From Karalla daura (taxonomy: Eukaryota; Chordata; Actinopteri; Chaetodontiformes; Leiognathidae), in contig JANZKI010000034.1 of NCBI GenBank assembly GCA_029224185.1, positions 1 to 64,000 on the forward strand: a stretch of DNA of 64,000 bases, read 5' to 3'. The notes below the pieces were generated by a model. The model was given only the letters and a program-made list of their open reading frames with translations, did no database searches and was not told the DNA's origin. Both the position numbers and the translations under genes were made by a program. Shown one piece after another: positions 11,811-23,800 of this stretch (the first letter of the stretch is position 1; every line of letters begins with the position of its first letter).

Positions 11811-12580
11811 ACTGTGGCCACAGTCGCGAGGAGAAGTGTAAGGTTTTACATTGATGGCAGTGGTGGGACAATGAATGGGGGCTTTAGAGAGAAAAGGCTG
11901 CACTGGGCCTACGATGAGGCTCGTCGTTTAAATTTCACAAGGCGCACGGGTTTATGGCCTGCCCCGCATGAGAGAGCACCAATGTTCCTACAAAACTGGA
12001 AAAAAGAATTTGTCTGCTGCTTAGGGTGTGGCTGGGAGCAGCGTGAAAAGAGCGAAACGAGAGCTGATTTTTAAGCGATCCCGCATGTCGGCCCTGTGCA
12101 AAGAAGAGATTGGACATGCCCAATGCTGAGGGGGCCCTTTTCCACTCTGCGAGTCTCCCAGGGCCTGTGCCATCTGCTGGGGTGCATTGAAGCTGGACGC
12201 CTCATCACTTTGTATTACCATGTAAGCAGAGGAGACAGTGGAGCAGGTACCTGAGCACATGGTCGTCGAGACGAGGTGCTGCTGAAAAACCATACAACCT
12301 ATCAGCGTGCAACTCGCTACACAAACACACCACAAGATTCTTCAATTTTTGAAATGAAAATGAAGTTTCAAAGCCAAAGTATGGCAACGTTGCGAATGTT
12401 TGTTTGTGGAGTTCTGTTTTTCCCATTCATTCTTATGGGAAAGAGCCTAATTGGCCAAGTGATAAACATTTGGCTCTATGGAGACTGCGCTTTCACTTTT
12501 CTGGAATATGAGCTCACTGTCACGCCGTAGGGGACAGTCTCCAAAACGCCCTGACACGATTTGGTGTGTGTAGTATGAGA
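11811..12580 (+). repeat. Monomer 16, variant type Z
   Basis: This 770-bp monomer has gaggagaagtgtaagg, a one-base-shorter ggctttagagag in place of ggcttatggagag, ttttccactctgcgag, acagtggag and gagacgagg. The nearest relatives are far away: monomer 67 (51093) shares the whole 5' part, monomer 70 (53403) shares ggctttagagag and ttttccactctgcgag, and monomer 78 (59565) shares ttttccactctgcgag, acagtggag and gagacgagg. This shows exchange of variants over 40 kb or more. Confidence 0.8.
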
Positions 12581-15500
12581 ACTGTGGCCACAGTCGCGAG
12601 GAGTAGTTTAACGTTGAACATTGATGGCAGTGGTGGGACAATGAATGGGGGCTTATGGAGAGAAAAGGCTGCACTGGGCCTACGATGAGGCTCGTCGTTT
12701 AAATTTCACAAGGCGCACGGGTTTATGGCCTGCCCCGCATGAGAGAGCACCAATGTTCCTACAAAACTGGAAAAAAGAATTTGTCTGCTGCTTAGGGTGT
12801 GGCTGGGAGCAGTGTGAAAAGACCGAAACGAGAGCTGATTTTTAAGCGATCCTGCATGTCGGCCCGGTGCTAAGAAGAGATTGGACATGCCCAATGCTGA
12901 GGGGGCCCTTTCAAACTCTGGGAGTCTCCCAGGGCCATTGCCATCTGCTGGGGTGCATTGAAGGTGGACGCCTCATCACTTTGTATTACCATGTCAGCAG
13001 AAGAGACATTGGAGCAGGTACCTGAGCACATGGTCGTCGAGAAGAGGTGCTGCTGAAAAACCATACAACCTATCAGCGTGCAACTCGCTACACAAACACA
13101 CCACAAAATTCTTCAATTTTTGAAATGAAAATGAAGTTTAGAGCCAAAGTATGGCAACGTTGCGAATGTTTGTGGAGTTCTGTTTTTCCCATTCATTCTA
13201 ATGGGAAAGAGCCTAATTGGCCAAGTGATAAACATTTGGCTCTATGAAGACTGCGCTTTCACCTATCTGGATTATGAGCTCACTGTCACGCCGTAGGGGA
13301 GAGTCTCCAGAACGCCCTGACACGATTTGGTGTGTGTACTATGAGAACTGTGGCCACAGTCGCAAGGAGTAGTTTAACGTTTAACATTGATGGCAGTGGT
13401 GGGACAATGAATGGGGGCTTATGGAAAGAAAAGGCTGCACTGGGCCTTCGATGAGGCTCGTTGTTGAAATTTCACAAGGCGCACGGGTTTATGGCCTGCC
13501 CCGCATGAGAGAGCACCAATGTTCCTACAAAACTGGAAAAAAGAATTTGTCTGCTGCTTCGGGTGTGGCTGGGAGCAGCGTGAAAAGAGCGAAACGAGAG
13601 CTGATTTTTAAGCGATCCCGCATGTCGGCCCTGTGCTGAGAAGAGATTGGACATGCCCAATGCTGAGGGGGCCCTTTCAAACTCTGGTAGTCTCCCAGGG
13701 CCTGTGCCATCTGCTAGTGTGCATTGAAGCTGGACGCCTCATCACTTTGTATTACCATGTCAGCAGAGGAGACAATGGAGCAGGTACCTGAGCACATGGT
13801 CGTCGAGAAGAGGTTCTGCTGACAAACCATACAATCTATCAGCGTGCAACTCGCTACACAAACACACCACAAGATTCTTCAATTTTTGAAATGAAAATGA
13901 AGTTTCAAAGCCAAAGTATGGCAACGTTGCGAATGTTTGTTTGTGGAGTTCTGTTTTTCCCATTCATTCTTATGGGAAAGAGCCTAATTGGCCAAGTGAT
14001 AAACATTTGGCTCTATGGAGACTGCGCTTTCACTTTTCTGGAATATGAGCTCACTGTCACGCCGTAGGGGACAGTCTCCAAAACGCCCTGACACGATTTG
14101 GTGTGTGTAGTATGAGAACTGTGGCCACAGTCGCGAGGAGTAGTTTAACGTTGAACATTGATGGCAGTGGTGGGACAATGAATGGGGGCTTATGGAGAGA
14201 AAAGGCTGCACTGGGCCTACGATGAGGCTCGTCGTTTAAATTTCACAAGGCGCACGGGTTTATGGCCTGCCCCGCATGAGAGAGCACCAATGTTCCTACA
14301 AAACTGGAAAAAAGAATTTGTCTGCTGCTTAGGGTGTGGCTGGGAGCAGTGTGAAAAGACCGAAACGAGAGCTGATTTTTAAGCGATCCTGCATGTCGGC
14401 CCGGTGCTAAGAAGAGATTGGACATGCCCAATGCTGAGGGGGCCCTTTCAAACTCTGGGAGTCTCCCAGGGCCATTGCCATCTGCTGGGGTGCATTGAAG
14501 GTGGACGCCTCATCACTTTGTATTACCATGTCAGCAGAAGAGACATCGGAGCAGGTACCTGAGCACATGGTCGTCGAGAAGAGGTGCTGCTGAAAAACCA
14601 TACAACCTATCAGCGTGCAACTCGCTACACAAACACACCACAAAATTCTTCAATTTTTGAAATGAAAATGAAGTTTAGAGCCAAAGTATGGCAACGTTGC
14701 GAATGTTTGTGGAGTTCTGTTTTTCCCATTCATTCTAATGGTAAAGAGCCTAATTGGCCAAGTGATAAACATTTGGCTCTATGAAGACTGCGCTTTCACC
14801 TATCTGGATTATGAGCTCACTGTCACGCCGTGGGGGAGAGTCTCCAGAACGCCCTGACACGATTTGGTGTGTGTACTATGAGAACTGTGGCCACAGTCGC
14901 GAGGAGTAGTGTAACGTTTAACATTGATGGCAGTGGTGGGACAATGAATGGGGGCTTATGGAAAGAAAAGGCTGCACTGGGCCTACGATGAGGCTCGTCG
15001 TTTAAATTTCACAAGGCGCACGGGTTTATGGCCTGCCCCGCATGAGAGAGCACCAATGTTCCTACAAAACTGGAAAAAAGAATTTGTCTGCTGCTTAGGG
15101 TGTGGCTGGTAGCAGCGTGAAAAGAGCGAAACGAGAGCTGATTTTTAAGCGATCCCGCCTGTCGGCCCTGTGCTGAGAAGAGATTGGACATGCCCAATGC
15201 TGAGGGGGCCCTTTCAAACTCTGGGAGTCTCCCAGGGCCTGTGCCATCTGCTGGGGTGCATTGAAGCTGGACGCCTCATCACTTTGTATAACCATGTAAG
15301 CAGAGGAGACAATGGAGCAGGTACCTGAGCACATGGTCGTCAAGAAGAGGTGCTGTGAAAAACCATACAACCTATCAGCGTGCAACTCGCTACACAAACA
15401 CACCACAAGATTCTTCAATTTTTGAAATGAAAATGAAGTTTCAAAGTCAAAGTATGGCAACGTTGCGAATGTTACTTTGTGGAGTTCTGTTTTTCCCATT

Positions 15501-15653
15501 CATTCTTATGGGAAAAAGCCAAATTGGCCAAGTGATAAACATTTGGCTCTATGGAGACAACGCTTTCACCAATCTGGAGCATGAGCTAACTGTCAAGCCG
15601 TAGGGGACAGTCTCCAGAACGCCCTGACACGATTTGGTGTGTGTAATATGAGA
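12581..15653 (+). repeat. Tandem dimer duplication, unit 1,537 bp (monomers 17-20)
   Basis: Monomers 17 (12581) and 19 (14118) are each 766 bp. They share cacaaaattcttc, the tttagagcc form and a 4-bp deletion giving gaatgtttgtggag (near 13164 and 14701), plus ggctctatgaagac. Monomers 18 and 20 share tatggaaagaaaagg but then differ: 20 has the gtgctgtg deletion, tataaccatgtaagc and atgttactttgtgg. The duplicated stretch starts within monomer 16 near 12.3 kb and ends in the first part of monomer 20. Confidence 0.82.
13421..13639 (+). pseudogene. Downstream part of the same relic frame, open in monomer 18
   Basis: This frame lies at the same phase in the monomer as the 31137 ATG of the relic entry. 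It is open here for 72 codons because the TAA in gtttaa is gttgaa and the TAG in gcttag is gcttcg. The open stretch also exists at 21120-21338 and 30366-30584. It contains a small-residue and basic tract, SGVAGSSVKRAKRE, which loosely resembles the Gly/Ser-rich basic linker that follows the knuckle in some Ty3/gypsy Gag proteins. In most monomers the frame is broken. I give it as supporting context only, not as a gene. Confidence 0.2.
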
Positions 15654-18600
15654 ACTGTGGCCACAGTCGCGAGGAGTAGTTTAACGTTTAACATTGATGG
15701 CAGTGGTGGGACAATGAATGGGGGCTTATGGAGAGAAAAGGCTGCACTGGGCCTACGATGAGGCTCGTTGTTGAAATTTCACAAGGCGCACGGGTTTATG
15801 GCCTGCCCCGCATGAGAGAGCACCAATGTTCCTACAAAACTGGAAAAAAGAATTTGTCTGCTGCTTAGGGTGTGGCTGGGAGCAGTGTGAAAAGACCGAA
15901 ATGAGAGCTGATTTTTAAGCGATCCTGCATGTCGGCCCGGTGCGAAGAAGAGATTGGACATGCCCAATGCTGAGGGGGCCCTTTCAAACTCTGGGAGTCT
16001 CCCAGGGCCTTTGCCATCTGCTGGGGTGCATTGAAGGTGGACGCCTCATCACTTTGTATTACCATGTCAGCAGAGGAGACATTGGAGCAGGTACCTGAGC
16101 ACATGGTCGTCGAGAAGAGGTGCTGCTGAAAAACCAAACAACCTATCAGCGTGCACCTCGCTACACAAACACACCACAAGATTCTTCAATTTTTGAAATG
16201 AAAATGAAGTTCAGAGCCAAAGTATGGCAACGTTGCGAATGTTTGTTTGTGGAGTTCTGTTTTTCCCATTCATTCTTATGGGAAAAAGCCAAATTGGCCA
16301 AGTGATAAACATTTGGCTCTATGGAGACAACGCTTTCACTTATCTGGAGCATGAGCTAACTGTCAAGCCGTAGGGGACAGTCTCCAGAACGCCCTGACAC
16401 GATTTGGTGTGTGTAGTATGAGAACTGTGGCCACAGTCGCGAGGAGTAGTGGAACGTTTAACATTGATGGCAGTGGTGGGACAATGAATGGGGGCTTATG
16501 GAGATAAAAGGCTGCACTGGGCCTACGATGAGGCTCGTCGTTTAAATTTCACAAGGCGCACGGGTTTATGGCCTGCCCCGCATGAGAGAGCACCAATGTT
16601 CCTACAAAACTGGAAAAAAGAATTTGTCTGCTGCTTCGGGTGTGGCTGGGAGCAGCGTGAAAAGAGCGAAACGAGAGCTGATTTTTAAGCGATCCCGCAT
16701 GTCGGCCCTGTGCTAAGAAGAGATTGGACATGCCCAATGCTGAGGGGGCCCTTTCAAACACTGGGAGTCTCCCAGGGCCTGTGCCATCTGCTGGGGTGCA
16801 TTGAAGCTGGACGCCTCATCACTTTGTATTACCATGTCAGCAGAGGAGACAATGGAGCAGGTACCTGAGCACATGGTCGTCGAGAAGAGGTGCTGCTGAA
16901 AAACCATACAATCTATCAGCGTGCAACTCGCTACACAAAAACACCACAAGATTCTTCAATTTTTGAAATGAAAATGAAGTTTCAAAGTCAAAGTATGGCA
17001 ACGTTGCGAATGTTTGTTTGTGGAGTTCTGTTTTTCCCATTCATTCTTATGGGAAAAAGCCAAATTGGCCAAGTGATAAACATTTGGCTCTATGGAGACA
17101 ACGCTTTCACCAATCTGGAGCATGAGCTAACTGTCAAGCCGTAGGGGACAGTCTCCAGAACGCCCTGACACGATTTGGTGTGTGTAGTATGAGAACTGTG
17201 GCCACAGTCGCGAGGAGTAGTGGAACGTTTAACATTGATGGCAGTGGTGGGACAATGAATGGGGGCTTATGGAGATAAAAGGCTGCACTGGGCCTACAAT
17301 GAGGCTCGTCGTTTAAATTTCACAAGGCGCACGGGTTTATGGCCTGCCCCGCATGAGAGAGCACCAATGTTCCTACAAAACTGGAAAAAAGAATTTGTCT
17401 GCTGCTTCGGGTGTGGCTGGGAGCAGCGTGAAAAGAGCGAAACGAGAGCTGATTTTTAAGCGATCCCGCATGTCGGCCCTGTGCTAAGAAGAGATTGGAC
17501 ATGCCCAATGCTGAGGGGGCCCTTTCAAACACTGGGAGTCTCCCAGGGCCTGTGCCATCTGCTGGGGTGCATTGAAGCTGGACGCCTCATCACTTTGTAT
17601 TACCATGTCAGCAGAGGAGACAATGGAGCAGGTACCTGAGCACATGGTCGTCGAGAAGAGGTGCTGCTGAAAAACCATACAATCTATCAGCGTGCAACTC
17701 GCTACACAAAAACACCACAAGATTCTTCAATTTTTGAAATGAAAATGAAGTTTCAAAGTCAAAGTATGGCAACGTTGCGAATGTTTGTTTGTGGAGTTCT
17801 GTTTTTCCCATTCATTCTTATGGGAAAAAGCCAAATTGGCCAAGTGATAAACATTTGGCTCTATGGAGACAACGCTTTCACCAATCTGGAGCATGAGCTA
17901 ACTGTCAAGCCGTAGGGGACAGTCTCCAGAACGCCCTGACACGATTTGGTGTGTGTAGTATGAGAACTGTGGCCACAGTCGCGAGGAGTAGTGGAACGTT
18001 TAACATTGATGGCAGTGGTGGGACAATGAATGGGGGCTTATGGAGATAAAAGGCTGCACTGGGCCTACAATGAGGCTCGTCGTTTAAATTTCACAAGGCG
18101 CACGGGTTTATGGCCTGCCCCGCATGAGAGAGCACCAATGTTCCTACAAAACTGGAAAAAAGAATTTGTCTGCTGCTTCGGGTGTGGCTGGGAGCAGCGT
18201 GAAAAGAGCGAAACGAGAGCTGATTTTTAAGCGATCCCGCATGTCGGCCCTGTGCTAAGAAGAGATTGGACATGCCCAATGCTGAGGGGGCCCTTTCAAA
18301 CACTGGGAGTCTCCCAGGGCCTGTGCCATCTGCTGGGGTGCATTGAAGCTGGACGCCTCATCACTTTGTATTACCATGTCAGCAGAGGAGACAATGGAGC
18401 AGGTACCTGAGCACATGGTCGTCGAGAAGAGGTGCTGCTGAAAAACCATACAATCTATCAGCGTGCAACTCGCTACACAAACACACCACAAGATTCTTCA
18501 ATTTTTGAAAAGAAAATGAAGTTTCAAAGTCAAAGTATGGCAACGTTGCGAATGTTACTTTGTGGAGTTCTGTTTTTCCCATTCATTCTTATGGGAAAAA

Positions 18601-20898
18601 GCCAAATTGGCCGTGATAAACATTTGGCTCTATGGAGACTGCGCTTTCACCTATCTGGAATATGAGCTCACTGTCACGCCGTAGGGGAGAGTCTCCAGAA
18701 CGCCCTGACACGATTTGGTGCATGTACTATGAGAACTGTGGCCACAGTCGCGAGGAGTAGTTTAACGTTTAACATTGATGGCAGTGGTGGGACAATGAAT
18801 GGGGGCTTATGGAGAGAAAAGGCTGCACTGGGCCTACGATGAGGCTCGTCGTTGAAATTTCACAAGGCGCACGGGTTTATGGCCTGCCCCGCATGAGAGA
18901 GCACCAATGTTCCTACAAAACTGGAAAAAAGAATTTGTCTGCTGCTTAGGGTGTGGCTGGGAGCAGTGTGAAAAGACCGTAACGAGAGCTGATTTTTAAG
19001 CGATCCTGCATGTCGGCCCGGTGCGAAGAAGAGATTGGACATGCCCAATGCTGAGGGGGCCCTTTCAAACTCTGGGAGTCTCCCAGGGCCTGTGCCATCT
19101 GCTGGGGTGCATTGAAGGTGGACGCCTCATCACTTTGTATTACCATGTCAGCAGAGGAGACATTGGAGCAGGTACCTGAGCACATGGTCGTCGAGAAGAG
19201 GTGCTGCTGAAAAACCATACAACCTATCAGCGTGCACCTCGCTACACAAACACACCACAAGATTCTTCAATTTTTGAAAAGAAAATGAAGTTTCAAAGTC
19301 AAAGTATGGCAACGTTGCGAATGTTTGTTTGTGGAGTTCTGTTTTTCCCATTCATTCTTATGGGAAAAAGCCAAATTGGCCAAGTGATAAACATTTGGCT
19401 CTATGGAGACTGCGCATTCACCTATCTGGAATATGAGCTCACTGTCACGCCGTAGGGGAGAGTCTCCAGAACGCCCTGACACGATTTGGTGCGTGTACTA
19501 TGAGAACTGTGGCCACAGTCGCGAGGAGTAGTTTAACGTTTAACATTGATGGCAGTGGTGGGACAATGAATGGGGGCTTATGGAGAGAAAAGGCTGCACT
19601 GGGCCTACGATGAGGCTCGTCGTTGAAATTTCACAAGGCGCACAGGTTTATGGCCTGTCCCGCATGAGAGAGCACCAATGTTCCTACAAAACTGGAAAAA
19701 AGAATTTGTCTGCTGCTTAGGGTGTGGCTGGGAGCAGTGTGAAAAGACCGTAACGAGAGCTGATTTTTAAGCGATCCTGCATGTCGGCCCGGTGCGAAGA
19801 AGAGATTGGACATGCCCAATGCTGAGGGGGCCCTTTCAAACTCTGGGAGTCTCCCAGGGCCTTTGCCATCTGCTGGGGTGCATTGAAGGTGGACGCCTCA
19901 TCACTTTGTATGACCATGTCAGCAGAGGAGACATTGGAGCAGGTACCTGAGCACATGGTCGTCGAGAAGAGGTGCTGCTGAAAAACCATACAACCTATCA
20001 GCGTGCACCTCGCTACACAAACACACCACAAGATTCTTCAATTTTTGAAATGAAAATGAAGTTTAGAGCCAAAGTATGGCAACGTTGCGAATGTTTGTTT
20101 GTGGAGTTCTGTTTTTCCCATTCATTCTTATGGGAAAAAGCCAAATTGGCCAAGTGATAAACATTTGGCTCTATGGAGACAACGCTTTCACCAATCTGGA
20201 GCATGAGCTCACTGTCACGCCGTAGGGGAGAGTCTCCAGAACGCCCTGACACGATTTGGTGCGTGTACTATGAGAACTGTGGCCACAGTCGCGAGGAGTA
20301 GTTTAACGTTTAACATTGATGGCAGTGGTGGGACAATGAATGGGGGCTTATGGAGAGAAAAGGCTGCACTGGGCCTACGATGAGGCTCGTCGTTGAAATT
20401 TCACAAGGCGCACGGGTTTTTGGCCTGCCCCGCATGAGAGAGCACCAATGTTCCTACAAAACTGGAAAAAAGAATTTGTCTGCTGCTTAGGGTGTGGCTG
20501 GGAGCAGCGTGAAAAGAGCGAAACGAGAGCTGATTTTTAAGCGATCCCGCATGTCGGCCCTGTGCTAAGAAGAGATTGGACATGCCCAATGCTGAGGGGG
20601 CCCTTTCAAACACTGGGAGTCTCCCAGGGCCTGTGCCATCTGCTGGGGTGCATTGAAGCTGGACGCCTCATCACTTTGTATTACCATGTCAGCAGAGGAG
20701 ACAATGGAGCAGGGACCTGAGCACATGGTCGTCGAGAAGAGGTGCTGCTGAAAAACCATACAATCTATCAGCGTGCAACTCGCTACACAAACACACCACA
20801 AGATTCTTCAATTTTTGAAATGAAAATGAAGTTTCAAAGTCAAAGTATGGCAACGTTGCGAATGTTTGTTTGTGGAGTTCTGTTTTTCCCATTCATTC
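15654..20898 (+). repeat. Multi-monomer block D, copy 2 (monomers 21-27)
   Basis: This block aligns with copy 1 at an offset of 13,857 bp through monomers 21-25. It then aligns at about 12,318 bp for monomers 26-27, because one dimer fewer is present. Upstream, 15399 to about 15858 matches the first 460 bases of the window at 15,398, so monomers equivalent to 1-2 are also missing. From 16638 on, this block is part of the larger 12-monomer unit. Confidence 0.85.
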
Positions 20899-23800
20899 TT
20901 AAGGGAAAAAGCCAAATTGGCCAAGTGATAAACATTTGGCTCTATGGAGACAACGCTTTCACCAATCTGGAATATGAGCTCACTGTCACGCCGTAGGGGA
21001 GAGTCTCCAGAACGCCCTGACACGATTTGGTGCGTGTACTATGAGAACTGTGGCCACAGTCGCGAGGAGTAGTTTAACGTTAACATTGATGGCAGTGGTG
21101 GGACAATGAATGGGGGCTTATGGAGAGAAAAGGCTGCACTGGGCCTACGATGAGGCTCGTCGTTGAAATTTCACAAGGCGCACAGGTTTATGGCCTGCCC
21201 CGCATGAGAGAGCACCAATGTTCCTACAAAACTGGAAAAAAGAATTTGTCTGCTGCTTCGGGTGTGGCTGGGAGCAGTGTGAAGAGACCGAAACGAGAGC
21301 TGATTTTTAAGCGATCCCGCATGTCGGCCCTGTGCTAAGAAGAGATTGGACATGCCCAATGCTGAGGGGGCCCTCTCAAACTCTGGGAGTCTCCCAGGGC
21401 CTGTGCCATCTGCTGGGGTGCATTGAAGCTGGACGCCTCATCACTTTGTATTACCATGTCAGCAGAGGAGACAATGGAGCAGGTACCTGAGCACATGGTC
21501 GTCGAGAAGAGGTTCTGCTGAAAAACCATACAACCTATCAGCGTGCACCTCGCTACACAAACACACCACAAGATTCTTCAATTTTTGAAAAGAAAATGAA
21601 GTTTCAAAGTCAAAGTATGGCAACGTTGCGAATGTTTGTTTGTGGAGTTCTGTTTTTCCCATTCATTCTTATGGGAAAAAGCCAAATTGGCCAAGTGATA
21701 AACATTTGGCTCTATGGAGACAACGCTTTCACCTATCTGAAATATGAGCTCACTGTCACACCGTAGGGGAGAGTCTCCAGAACGCCCTGACGCGAATTGG
21801 TGTGTCTACTATGAAAACTGTGGCCACAGTCGCGAGGAGCAGTGTAATGTTTAACATTGATGGCAGTGGTGGGAAAATGAATGGGGGCTTATGGAGAGAA
21901 GAGGCTGCACTGGGCAGACGGTGAGGCTGGTCGTTTAAATTTCACAAGGCGCACGGGTTTATGGCCTGCCCCGCATGAGAGAGCACCAACGTTACTACAA
22001 AACTGGAAAAAAACATTTTTCTGCTGCTTAAGGTGTGGCTGGGAGCAGCGTGAAAAGAGTGAAACGAGAGCTGATTTTTCAGCGATCCCGCATGTCGGCC
22101 CGGTGCTAAGAAGAGATTGGACATGCCCAATGCTGAGGGGGCCATTTCCCACTCTGGGAGTCTCCCAAAGCCTGTGCCATCTGCTGGGGTGCATTGAAGC
22201 TGGACGCCTGATCACTTTGTATTATCATGTCAGCAGAGGAGACATTGGAGCAGGTACCTGAACACATGGTCGCCGAGAACAGGCGCTGCTGAAAAACCAT
22301 ACAACCTATCAGCGTGCAACTCGCTACACAAACACACCACAAGATTCTTCAATTTTTGAAAAGAAAATGAAGTTTCAAAGTCAAAGTATGGCAACGTTGC
22401 AAATGTTTGTTTGTGGAGTTCTGTTTTTCCCATTCATTCTTATGGGAAAAAGCCAAATTGGCCAAGTGATAAACATTTGGCTCTATGGAGACTGCGCTTT
22501 TCACCTATCTGGAATATGATGTCACTGTCACGCCGTAGGGGAGAGTCTCCAGAACGCCCTGACACGATTTGGTGTGTGTAGTATGAGAACTGTGGCCACA
22601 GTCGCGAGGAGTAGTTTAACGTTAAACATTGATGGCAGTGGTGGGACAATGAATGGGGGCTTATGGAGAGAAAAGGCTGCACTGGGCCTACGATGAGGCT
22701 CGTCGTTGAAATTTCACAAGGCGCACGGGTTTATGGCCTGCCCCGCATGAGAGAGCACCAATGTTCCTACAAAACTGGAAAAAAGAATTTGTCTGCTGCT
22801 TAGGGTGTGGCTGGGAGCAGCGTGAAAAGACCGAAACGAGAGCTGATTTTTAAGCGATCCCGCATGTCGGCCCTGTGCTAAGAAGAGATTGGACATGCCC
22901 AATGCTGAGGGGGCCCTTTCAAACTCTGGGAGTCTCCCAGGGCCTGTGCCATCTGCTGGGGTGCATTGAAGCTGGACGCCTCATCACTTTGTATAACCAT
23001 GTAAGCAGAGGAGACAATGGAGCAGGTACCTGAGCACATGGTCGTCGAGAAGAGGTGCTGTGAAAAACCATACAACCTATCAGCGTGCAACTCGCTACAC
23101 AAACACACCACAAGATTCTTCAATTTTTGAAAAGAAAATGAAGTTTCAAAGTCAAAGTATGGCAACGTTGCGAATGTTTGTTTGTGGAGTTCTGTTTTTC
23201 CCATTCATTCTTATGGGAAAGAGCCAAATTGGCCAAGTGATAAACATTTGGCTCTATGGAGACTGCGCTTTCACCTATCTGGAATATGAGCTCACTGTCA
23301 CGCCGTAGGGGAGAGTCTCCAGAACGCCCTGACACGATTTGGTGCGTGTACTATGAGAACTGTGGCCACAGTCGCGAGGAGTAGTTTAACGTTTAACATT
23401 GATGGCAGTGGTGGGACAATGAATGGGGGCTTATGGAGAGAAAAGGCTGCACTGGGCCTACGATGAGGCTCGTCGTTGAAATTTCACAAGGCGCACAGGT
23501 TTATGGCCTGTCCCGCATGAGAGAGCACCAATGTTCCTACAAAACTGGAAAAAAGAATTTGTCTGCTGCTTAGGGTGTGGCTGGGAGCAGTGTGAAAAGA
23601 CCGTAACGAGAGCTGATTTTTAAGCGATCCTGCATGTCGGCCCGGTGCGAAGAAGAGATTGGACATGCCCAATGCTGAGGGGGCCCTTTCAAACTCTGGG
23701 AGTCTCCCAGGGCCTGTGCCATCTGCTGGGGTGCATTGAAGGTGGACGCCTCATCACTTTGTATTACCATGTCAGCAGAGGAGACATTGGAGCAGGTACC

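Noticed and set aside
11796..12074. 92-codon frame in type-Z monomers (also 51078-51356, 53388-53666) as a real gene
   Set aside because: It exists only because a one-base deletion (ggctttagagag) joins two frames. It starts at GTG, ends at the usual TAA and shows no recognisable domain.
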